From Burkholderiales bacterium (lineage in GTDB: Bacteria; Pseudomonadota; Gammaproteobacteria; Burkholderiales; Burkholderiaceae_C): a stretch of DNA of 13,495 bases. The DNA lies in assembly GCA_947448105.1 (NCBI GenBank), contig CANFNE010000035.1, positions 1 to 13,495 of the forward strand. Direction: 5' to 3'. This document shows, piece after piece, positions 1 to 5,994 of the stretch (position 1 is the stretch's first letter; each line of letters begins with the position of its first letter). A program made the translations under genes and the position numbers. The notes beneath the pieces are model-generated. The model saw nothing but the letters and a program-made list of their open reading frames with translations, did not search any database and was not told the origin of the DNA.

Positions 1-390
1 AGCGGCAAGGTGTTTTTGAGCCAGATGGCCCCGGGCCAGCGCCAGCGCCTGCTGGGCAACACGCCGCTAGAAGCCTTTACCCCCAAGACCCTGACCGACC
101 TGGCCGCGCTGGAGGCTGAGGTGCGCAATGTGCGCCGCCAGGGCTTTGCGCTGGACAACGAAGAATTTTTGCCCGGCCTGCTGTGCGTGGCCGTGGCCGT
201 GCCGTCTGTCACAGGTCGCTCCAACCTGTGCGTGGCGGTGCAAGCGCCCCTGATGCGCCTGACCGCCGACAAGGCCCTGGCCTTGCTGCCCGCGCTGCAG
301 CGCGCCGCCGCCGCTCTGAGCCATATCGAGACCGACGCCACGCCCGCCCAGGGCTTGGGCGCGGCTATTGCAGTGGTGGCTGGCGCATGA
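1..390 (+). CDS. IclR-family transcriptional regulator, C-terminal part (5' end outside window)
   Basis: The reading frame is open from base 1 and ends in TGA at 388-390; about 129 residues are visible. They match the C-terminal effector-binding (GAF-like) domain of IclR regulators: an S-G-K-V-F-L segment at the very start, then L-x-A-L-E-A-E-V-R-x-V-R-R-Q-G-F-A-L-D, then E-E-F-L-P-G and a final helix with regularly spaced leucines. The DNA-binding N-terminus lies upstream, so the internal ATG at 25 is not a real start. Its stop overlaps the start of cobS as ATGA, which suggests one transcript and translational coupling. A regulator feeding directly into cobST is unusual in my experience; it may control an operon extending upstream. 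The family call is firm, but the effector is unknown. Confidence 0.88.
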   Translation, partial: SGKVFLSQMAPGQRQRLLGNTPLEAFTPKTLTDLAALEAEVRNVRRQGFALDNEEFLPGLLCVAVAVPSVTGRSNLCVAVQAPLMRLTADKALALLPALQRAAAALSHIETDATPAQGLGAAIAVVAGA

Positions 391-1385
391 GCGCGTCCGC
401 CGCAGCGGCGCAGGCCGCCATGCCTTTGAATATGCCCATGCACCAGGTGTCGGTGCGCAGCGTGTTTGGTATTGACTCATCCTTGCAAGTGCCCGCCTTT
501 ACCGAGCCCAGCGAACACGTGCCCGAGGTCGATGCCGCCTACCGCTTTAACCCCGAGGTGACACTGGCGCTCTTGGCCGGTTTTAGCCACAACCGCCGGG
601 TGCTGGTCCAAGGCCTGCACGGCACCGGCAAATCCACCCACATCGAGCAAGTGGCCGCGCGCCTGAACTGGCCCTGTGTGCGCATCAACCTCGACGGCCA
701 CATCAGCCGCCTCGATCTGGTGGGCCGCGACGCCGTGGTGCTGCGCGAAGGCCAGCAAGTCACCGAGTTCCAGCAAGGCATGGTGCCTTGGGCCCTGCAG
801 CGGCCCATGGCCTTGATTTTTGACGAATACGACGCGGGCCGGCCCGACGTGATGTTTGTCATCCAGCGCCTCCTGGAGCGCGAAGGCCAGTTCACCCTGC
901 TCGACCAAAACACCGTGTTACGCCCGCACCCGCAGTTCCGGCTGTTTGCCACCAGCAACACCTTGGGCCTGGGCAACTTGAATGGCCTCTACCACGGCGC
1001 CCAGCGCCTGAACCACGCCCAGTTGGACCGCTGGAACCTGGTGGCCGCGCTCAACTACCTCAGCGCCCCGGAGGAAATCGCCATCGTCGCCGCCCGCGTG
1101 CCCGCGCTGGCCGGGCCCGAGCACCAAACCCTGCTGGCGCAAATGGTGGCGGTAGCCGACCTCACCCGCAAAGGCTTTGCCCTGGGCGACCTGTCCACCG
1201 TCATGTCGCCGCGCACGGTGATTAGCTGGGCCGAAAACCTGGAAATCTTCAAGGACGTGGCCCTGGCGCTGCGCCTGTCCTTTGTCAACAAATGCGATGA
1301 GGCCGAACGCGCCACCGTGGCCGAGTACTTCCAGCGCTGCTTTGACCAGCCGCTGCTTGCCGGCGGCGACGGCACGCATGGCTGA
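387..1385 (+). CDS. cobS: Aerobic cobaltochelatase subunit CobS (AAA+ ATPase)
   Basis: A 332-residue MoxR-type AAA+ ATPase of the usual CobS length. In the known aerobic B12 route, a CobS-CobT assembly hydrolyses ATP to power cobalt insertion into hydrogenobyrinic acid a,c-diamide by CobN, in the cytoplasm. Visible motifs are an N-terminal V-F-G-I-D-S segment with P-E-V-D-x-A-Y-R-F (residues 26-54), Walker A G-L-H-G-T-G-K-S-T (76-84), I-S-R-L-D-L-V-G-R-D (106-115), Walker B with D-E-Y-D-A-G-R-P-D-V-M-F (146-157), sensor 1 A-T-S-N (188-191) and an arginine-finger-like D-R-W (214-216). The ATG at 387 is chosen because it overlaps the upstream stop; ATG 420 is a possible alternative. It overlaps cobT by 8 bases. 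No catalytic residue appears to be missing. A non-B12 MoxR/VWA role is possible because cobN is not visible. Confidence 0.93.
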   Translation: MSASAAAAQAAMPLNMPMHQVSVRSVFGIDSSLQVPAFTEPSEHVPEVDAAYRFNPEVTLALLAGFSHNRRVLVQGLHGTGKSTHIEQVAARLNWPCVRINLDGHISRLDLVGRDAVVLREGQQVTEFQQGMVPWALQRPMALIFDEYDAGRPDVMFVIQRLLEREGQFTLLDQNTVLRPHPQFRLFATSNTLGLGNLNGLYHGAQRLNHAQLDRWNLVAALNYLSAPEEIAIVAARVPALAGPEHQTLLAQMVAVADLTRKGFALGDLSTVMSPRTVISWAENLEIFKDVALALRLSFVNKCDEAERATVAEYFQRCFDQPLLAGGDGTHG

Positions 1386-3183
1386 CGCCCCACCAACGTC
1401 TGACCACGCGCCCAGCCTGCAAGCGCAGGTGCGCAAGCAACAAAGCCTCGACGCCCTGTGCGCCGCCACCTTGCGGGCCTTAAGCGGCCAAAGCGGACTG
1501 CATTACCGGGGCCGCAAACTCTGGCAAGGCCATACGCTCTTGCCCAGTTTTGCTCCGCATTTGCATCCGCAGCCTGCGGTTACGACTGGGGGCGACCGCG
1601 GCAACGCGGGTACTGGCGCACCAAGGGACGCGATCGCCGAGCCCGCCGCCGACCTGGCCTCTTTTCGCGGTGCCGCCGACGGGGTGGCGCTGCGCCTGCG
1701 CTTTAGCGACCGCAGCTTGCACCAGCAGTTGCGCCCGGCGCTGCCCATGGCCCGCCGGGTGTTTGACCTGCTGGAGCAATACCGCGCCGAGGCCCTGGTG
1801 CCCGAAGCCTGGCCCGGCGTGCGCGCCAATATGCGCCACCGGTTTGAGGCCTGGTCGCAGGCCTTTGTGCGCGCCCGGCTGCATGAATCGGCGCAAGGCA
1901 TTTTGTTGCTCACGGTGGCCAATATTTGCCGGGCCCGCGTAACGGGCGACGCCGTACCCGAGGCGCTGCAAGACCTGTTGGAGGCGACCCGCTTTGGACT
2001 GGCGCCGCGCATAGGCCACGCGCTGGCCGGCCTGCGCCGCAGCCGCCACCGCCAGGCCGATTACGCGGTGCACGCGCTGGCCATTGGCGCCGTGGTGGCC
2101 GCGCTGGTAGATACGCAGGCGCAAAGCAGCAAGCCCGCCGCCCGCGCCCGCGACGAAGACGGCGAAGAAGACGCCTGGTTGCAAATCTGGGTGGACTTTG
2201 AGGCCGACAGCGAACCCGGCTTTGCCAGCGCACTTGGCGATCGTGGTGCGCCCGAGGCTGCGCCTGACAGCTACCGCGTATTTACCACCGCCTATGACCG
2301 CGTAATGGACGCCAGCGCCCTGGTGCGCGCCGAGCAACTCCACAGCCTGCGCGCCACGCTAGACGCCGCCGTGGCGCAGGCCGCGCTCAGTCCGGCGCTG
2401 CTGGCGCGCCAGTTGCAAGCGCGCTTGGCGCTGCCCGAGGTGGACGGCTGGGACAGCGGTCAAGAGTCCGGGCGCATCGATGGCAGCCGCTTGGGTCAGC
2501 TCATTGCCAGCCCGCAAGAGCGCCGCCTGTTTCGCACCGAACACATCGCCCCGCACACCGACTGCGCCCTGAGCGTGCTGGTGGACTGTTCGGGCTCTAT
2601 GAAAACCCATGCGCTGGCGCTGGCCACCGCGCTCGATGTGCTGCTGCGCGCACTCGAGCGCGCGGGCGTGCAGACCGAGCTGCTGGGTTACACCACTGGC
2701 GCCTGGAACGGCGGGCGCGCGCTGCGCGACTGGCGCCGCGCGGGCAAACCGGCTGCGCCGGGGCGGCTCAACGAGTTGTGCCACATCGTCTTCAAAGACC
2801 AGGCCAGCCCCTACCGCAGCGCCCGGCGCAGCCTGGCGGCCTTGCTCAAGCCCGAGCTGTTTCGCGAATGCGTGGACGGCGAAGCCCTGCGCTGGGCCAG
2901 CGCCCGCCTGCAAGCGCAAGACGTGCGCCGGCGCATCTTGCTGGTGGTCAGCGACGGCAGCCCTGTGGACGGCGCCACCGCCCTGGCCAACGACACGCAC
3001 TACCTGGACCGTCATTTGCAGGCCACGGCCGCCCAGATCGAGGCGCAAGGCCAGGTGGAGCTGCGCGGTGTCGGTGTCGGATTGGACTTAAGCGCTTATT
3101 ACCAGCGCAGCGTGGTGCTGGATCTGGCTGGGCAAAGCCCGCGCCAGGTGCTGGCCGAGGTGCTGGGGGTTTTGGGGCCATAG
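1378..3183 (+). CDS. cobT: Cobaltochelatase subunit CobT-like VWA protein
   Basis: A 601-residue partner of CobS. The C-terminal third is a von Willebrand A domain with an intact MIDAS, D-C-S-G-S-M (403-408), followed by G-Y-T-T, P-G-R-L-N-E-L, the F-x-E-C-V-D-G-E-A-L-R-W-A segment, V-S-D-G-S-P-V-D-G and Y-L-D-R-H-L; all are hallmarks of CobT. Upstream, Y-R-V-F-T-T-A-Y-D-R-V-M (299-310) and G-R-I-D-G-S-R-L (365-372) also match the family. An acidic stretch near residues 258-266 (D-E-D-G-E-E-D) fits the acidic linker seen in CobT proteins. The start at ATG 1378 overlaps the cobS stop by 8 bases; the in-frame ATG at 1282 lies deep inside cobS and is rejected. Little sequence in the first 100 residues is recognisable. 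Family membership is firm; whether it serves B12 synthesis or another metallation task is inference. Confidence 0.9.
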   Translation: MADAPPTSDHAPSLQAQVRKQQSLDALCAATLRALSGQSGLHYRGRKLWQGHTLLPSFAPHLHPQPAVTTGGDRGNAGTGAPRDAIAEPAADLASFRGAADGVALRLRFSDRSLHQQLRPALPMARRVFDLLEQYRAEALVPEAWPGVRANMRHRFEAWSQAFVRARLHESAQGILLLTVANICRARVTGDAVPEALQDLLEATRFGLAPRIGHALAGLRRSRHRQADYAVHALAIGAVVAALVDTQAQSSKPAARARDEDGEEDAWLQIWVDFEADSEPGFASALGDRGAPEAAPDSYRVFTTAYDRVMDASALVRAEQLHSLRATLDAAVAQAALSPALLARQLQARLALPEVDGWDSGQESGRIDGSRLGQLIASPQERRLFRTEHIAPHTDCALSVLVDCSGSMKTHALALATALDVLLRALERAGVQTELLGYTTGAWNGGRALRDWRRAGKPAAPGRLNELCHIVFKDQASPYRSARRSLAALLKPELFRECVDGEALRWASARLQAQDVRRRILLVVSDGSPVDGATALANDTHYLDRHLQATAAQIEAQGQVELRGVGVGLDLSAYYQRSVVLDLAGQSPRQVLAEVLGVLGP

Positions 3184-3188
3184 GCCCC

Positions 3189-3204
3189 GCGCCTGCCCAG
3201 GCGC
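3189..3204. terminator. Short GC-rich stem-loop between convergent cobT and fimT
   Basis: GCGCCT (3189-3194) pairs perfectly with AGGCGC (3199-3204) around a GCCC loop. It fills most of the 21-base gap between the converging stop codons of cobT and fimT. The symmetrical position would suit a bidirectional stop signal, but no T-tract follows on either strand, so intrinsic termination is not demonstrated. Confidence 0.35.
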
Positions 3205-3774
3205 CTAGTTGAGTGACACGATACGTGCGCGGCCTATCGGGCTCATCACCAGATTGGTTTGTGGCGTGGTCGTCGTCATGGTGTCGCAGGCTGAAGAGGC
3301 CGGGCAAATCGCCAATGTAAAACCTAAGGCGTCGGCGTTGTAGCCCGAGGCGCTGAAGCCCACGTATTTGAGCGCGCCGTTCTTTACGGCAATCCAGCCG
3401 CTGGGCAGCGCCTCGTGCACGCGAATCAGGGTCTCGGTGGCGCTGTCGCGCGTGCCTGGGCCCGAGCCGTCGGTAAAAATGATCCAGCCCGAAGCCCAGC
3501 TCAAGCTGTCGGCACAACTGCTGGCGTCGGCAGACGGGCACACTGTCACCCGTACCCCCCGTTTGATGGCTTCGCTGCGGGCCAGCGCCAGGTCCTCGAG
3601 CAGTTGGGTGGCATAGGCGGCGCGGCGGTTGCTGTCGATGGTGGACTTGAAGCTGGGCAGCGCCACCGCCGCCAGAATGCCCATGACGGCCACCACGAGC
3701 AGCACCTCAATCATGCTCACGCCCTTGGCCGCGTGTCGACAGTTTGTGCCCCCAAAAACAGAAGATGGTTTCAT
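3205..3774 (-). CDS. fimT: Type IV minor pilin FimT/GspH family
   Basis: A 189-residue prepilin. The leader of 18 residues ends in K-G before V-S-M-I-E-V-L-L, giving a prepilin peptidase site with Glu at +5 and a hydrophobic alpha-1 helix. The following A-R-S-E-A-I-K-R-G, V-T-V-C-P-S and G-W-I-I-F-T-D segments are typical of the FimT/GspH family, minor pilins that help prime pilus assembly; some FimT proteins bind DNA during uptake. The ATG at 3774 gives a hydrophilic leader. In-frame codons further upstream (ATG 3798, GTG 3846) would add a hydrophobic stretch before the leader and lack a ribosome site. No strong Shine-Dalgarno is seen at 3774 either, so the start is moderately sure. The gene points away from pilV-pilE, whereas fimT is often co-directional with them. 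Confidence 0.9.
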   Translation of the reverse strand: MKPSSVFGGTNCRHAAKGVSMIEVLLVVAVMGILAAVALPSFKSTIDSNRRAAYATQLLEDLALARSEAIKRGVRVTVCPSADASSCADSLSWASGWIIFTDGSGPGTRDSATETLIRVHEALPSGWIAVKNGALKYVGFSASGYNADALGFTLAICPASSACDTMTTTTPQTNLVMSPIGRARIVSLN

Positions 3775-3888
3775 GCGGCAAATGGTAACCACATTCATGA
3801 TGAATAACAAAATGCTGACTACAATCGCAAAAAAAATGCGACTCACGCAGCCTTAGGTTGCTTCATATAAACGGGTGGAAGGGGTGGT
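3775..3888. promoter_or_regulatory. Divergent fimT / pilV intergenic region
   Basis: This 114-base gap is clearly AT-richer than its surroundings and must carry control signals for both directions. It holds an A8 run (3829-3836) inside an inverted repeat TCGCA-N7-TGCGA (3825-3841), which could bend DNA or bind a regulator. A TATAAA (3866-3871) lies 17 bases before the pilV start but has no good -35 partner at the usual distance. No GG-N10-GC sigma-54 signature was found just upstream of pilV. The pilV ribosome site is clear: GGAAGG at 3877-3882, six bases before ATG 3889. Confidence 0.5.
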
Positions 3889-4344
3889 ATGTCAAGCAGG
3901 CCAATGCGGGCACACGCGCAGCGCGGGGTAGCGCTCATTGAGGTGCTCATCGCGTTTCTCATCCTTTCCGTGGGCTTGCTAGGTTTTTCTGCCCTGCAGG
4001 TGCGCACCGTCAAGTCCACCCAAAGCAGTTTGCAGCGCGGCGACGCTTCGCTGCTGGCCAATTCCATTCTCGAGTCCATGCGCGCCAACCGTGCCGCTGC
4101 CTTGCTGCAGGCCTATAACCTTTCCCTCACATGCGACGTCCCTGCGGCATCGGGCAGTCTGGCCAGCGCCGATCTGGTGGCCTGGTTTACTGCCTTGAAG
4201 GCGGGCTTGGGCAGTGGCGCGGGCACCTGCGGCGACATCACCTGCAACGCCGAGGGCCTGTGCACCGTCAATGTCTACTGGGACGACAGCCGTGCGCTGG
4301 GCGGTAGCGCAACGCAGTCCTTGCAGCTCTTGGGTCACCTATGA
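3889..4344 (+). CDS. pilV: Type IV pilus minor pilin PilV
   Basis: A 151-residue prepilin. A 13-residue leader ends in R-G before V-A-L-I-E-V-L-I, so the G(-1) and Glu(+5) rules for prepilin peptidase processing are met. The alpha-1 helix continues as L-S-V-G-L-L-G-F, then Q-x-R-T with S-L-L-A-N-S-I-L-E-S-M-R-A-N, a recognisable PilV stretch. The C-terminal segment N-V-Y-W-D-D-S-R is also typical. Four cysteines lie in the C-terminal two thirds (e.g. T-C-G-D-I-T-C-N), which could form disulfides in the periplasm. PilV is part of the minor-pilin tip complex with PilW, PilX, FimT and PilE. GGAAGG precedes ATG 3889 at good spacing, favouring it over ATG 3904. The stop overlaps pilW as ATGA. Confidence 0.92.
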   Translation: MSSRPMRAHAQRGVALIEVLIAFLILSVGLLGFSALQVRTVKSTQSSLQRGDASLLANSILESMRANRAAALLQAYNLSLTCDVPAASGSLASADLVAWFTALKAGLGSGAGTCGDITCNAEGLCTVNVYWDDSRALGGSATQSLQLLGHL

Positions 4345-5348
4345 GCGCCCCGGCCAAGGCGCGGGTTGCGCCAAAGCACCCTGTTCAAGCGGGGGTGACG
4401 CTCGTGGAGCTGATGATTGCGCTGACCCTGAGCCTGGTGGCTGTGGGTGCCGCCCTGTCGATTTACCTGGCCAATCGAAAATCTTTTGCGCTAGTGGAAA
4501 GTGTGGCGCGCACCCAAGAAGGCGCCCGCTTTGCCGTAGACCTGCTCAGCCGCGACATCCGCGAGGCTGGGGGCACCGCATGCGGGGGTGGATTGCGCGC
4601 GGTCAACACCGTCCCCAACACAAACCCAAACCCAAACACCTGGGCGCTGTGGGAGCGGGGCTTGGTGGGCGACGTGCTGGGCAGCGCCGCCGGCCAGATC
4701 ACCGGACCCTCAGGGGGCACGGCACAAATCACCAGCCCGCCCACCGACGCCTTGTTGCTGTGGAGCGCCAGCAGTGGCAACAACCCGGTACAAATTACCG
4801 CGCACACCCACAACGCCGATGGCAGCGGCACATTCTCCACGGCCAGCGACCCCGGTTACAAAGACCGCGATGTGCTTACGGCCTGCGACGGAGCACAGTT
4901 GTTCACCTTTGAAGCCCATGGCGACAGCACCGCCAGCGGCGTGAGCTACACCAGCGCTACGGCCCTCACCCAAAACATAACGGCGGGCGGCTACCTCAAC
5001 CCGCTCAGTACCAAAGTTTGGTACGTGGGCAACAGCACAAATGGCGCCAGCCCTTCGCTGCGCCGTCTGAGCATTGCAAAAAACGGAAGCGTGGTCCCCA
5101 ACGGCAATGCAGAAATAGTGCCCAACGTCACCGACATGCAAATTCAGTACCTGTTGGGCGACGGTGCGGGTACGCCAGCGGCGGCCACTTATGTGGACGC
5201 TGCCGCCGTTGCCGACTGGTCCAAGGTGCTGGCCGTACGCGTCACACTCACCTTTGCCACGCCAGACACGGTGGGGTCTACGGGGGGCGCCAATGCGGTG
5301 GTCAGCCACACCGTGCCCTTTGTCGTGAGCCTCAGGACGCGCTTGTGA
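4341..5348 (+). CDS. pilW: Type IV pilus minor pilin PilW
   Basis: A 335-residue prepilin, within the size usual for PilW, the largest of the small minor pilins. An 18-residue leader ends in A-G before V-T-L-V-E-L-M-I-A-L (Glu at +5). F-A-V-D-L-L-S-R-D-I-R-E-A-G-G follows and is a strong PilW signature. Near the C-terminus, L-R-R-L-S-I, I-V-P-N-V-T-D-M-Q-I-Q-Y and V-L-A-V-R-V-T-L also fit the family. The protein anchors the tip complex and is expected in the inner membrane before assembly. It begins within the pilV stop (ATGA) and its own stop shares one base with the pilX start, so translation of pilV-pilW-pilX is likely coupled. Residues around 94-100 contain an Asn/Pro/Thr repeat from a small DNA repeat. 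Confidence 0.92.
   Translation: MSAPAKARVAPKHPVQAGVTLVELMIALTLSLVAVGAALSIYLANRKSFALVESVARTQEGARFAVDLLSRDIREAGGTACGGGLRAVNTVPNTNPNPNTWALWERGLVGDVLGSAAGQITGPSGGTAQITSPPTDALLLWSASSGNNPVQITAHTHNADGSGTFSTASDPGYKDRDVLTACDGAQLFTFEAHGDSTASGVSYTSATALTQNITAGGYLNPLSTKVWYVGNSTNGASPSLRRLSIAKNGSVVPNGNAEIVPNVTDMQIQYLLGDGAGTPAAATYVDAAAVADWSKVLAVRVTLTFATPDTVGSTGGANAVVSHTVPFVVSLRTRL
4621..4638 (+). repeat. Three-unit hexanucleotide repeat inside pilW
   Basis: CAAACC, CAAACC and CAAACA lie head to tail. The unit length is a multiple of three, so slippage would add or remove two residues (an Asn/Pro pair) without a frameshift. It is short and may be coincidental. Confidence 0.5.
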
Positions 5349-5971
5349 TGCGCAGGCCCCGCCCCATTCGCGCCCACGCCTCTGCGCAACGCGGCATCGC
5401 CTTGTTTGTGGTGCTGGTCTTGGTTTTGCTGGTCACCCTGGCCGGCGTGGCTGCGGTGCGCACCCTCACCTTGGAAGAGCGTATCGCCTCCAACAGCCTG
5501 GACCGCAGTTTGGCCATGCAGTCGGTCGATCGTGTTTTGCGTGAGGCAGAAGCCATCGCACTGGCGCAGTCTGCCACCAGCCCGCCCAACCAGGGGTTTC
5601 CGGCAGCCATCGCTGGGGCCTGCACCAGCGCCCCCGACGCCGATCCCTCTCCCTGCACCGCGGGCCTGTGCGCCAAGCCTAATGTTGGCTGCGTGGCGCG
5701 CTGGGAAGACGCCAATTTCAATGGCTGGCAAACCGTGGTCTCTACGCTTCCCGCCGCCGCCGCCACTGCCACCGTGGGCAGCGACGCCACACTGGCTCAA
5801 AACACCGAGCAGCAATACATCATTGAATACCTGGGCAACCGATTTGCCTGCGACCCCAGCAACCCCGACGACCCCTACGACTGCCGGCAATACCGCATCA
5901 CCGTGCGCAGCAAGCCCGGCACCGAGCGCGCCGTCGTGCAGTTGCAGTCCCTCTTTCTGGCCCAACCCTGA
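5348..5971 (+). CDS. pilX: Type IV pilus minor pilin PilX
   Basis: A 207-residue prepilin. A 16-residue basic leader ends in R-G before I-A-L-F-V-V-L-V-L-V-L-L. Position +5 is Val rather than Glu; loss of Glu5 is known for GspK, the type II secretion counterpart, and to my recollection for PilX too, so this supports the assignment rather than suggesting damage. L-T-L-E-E-R-I-A-S-N with a following A-x-x-x-V-D-R-V-L-R-E-A-E helix is the characteristic PilX block. The C-terminal C-D-P to Y-D-C-R-Q-Y-R-I-T-V-R-S segment also matches. PilX would sit at or near the tip and contact PilY1. The ATG at 5348 overlaps the pilW stop by one base. The gene is followed after 23 bases by pilY1. Confidence 0.92.
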   Translation: MRRPRPIRAHASAQRGIALFVVLVLVLLVTLAGVAAVRTLTLEERIASNSLDRSLAMQSVDRVLREAEAIALAQSATSPPNQGFPAAIAGACTSAPDADPSPCTAGLCAKPNVGCVARWEDANFNGWQTVVSTLPAAAATATVGSDATLAQNTEQQYIIEYLGNRFACDPSNPDDPYDCRQYRITVRSKPGTERAVVQLQSLFLAQP

Positions 5972-5994
5972 ACACTTGCACTGGAGGTCTGTCC

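Noticed and set aside
183..386. N-terminal extension of cobS from an upstream ATG
   Set aside because: It would overlap the IclR gene almost fully and gives Arg-rich sequence unlike CobS; family similarity starts after residue 20 of the chosen frame.
2948..3541. 197-codon leftward frame across the cobT end and fimT
   Set aside because: It is a shadow in another frame of two clear genes and shows no domain.
3801..3830. Possible fimT promoter with TTGCGA as -35
   Set aside because: The hexamers 17-18 bases downstream (TTATTC or TATTCA) match the -10 consensus poorly, so I do not call it.
3775..3846. Extended fimT start at GTG 3846 or ATG 3798
   Set aside because: These would put a hydrophobic stretch before the prepilin leader, which should be short and hydrophilic, and no ribosome site precedes them.
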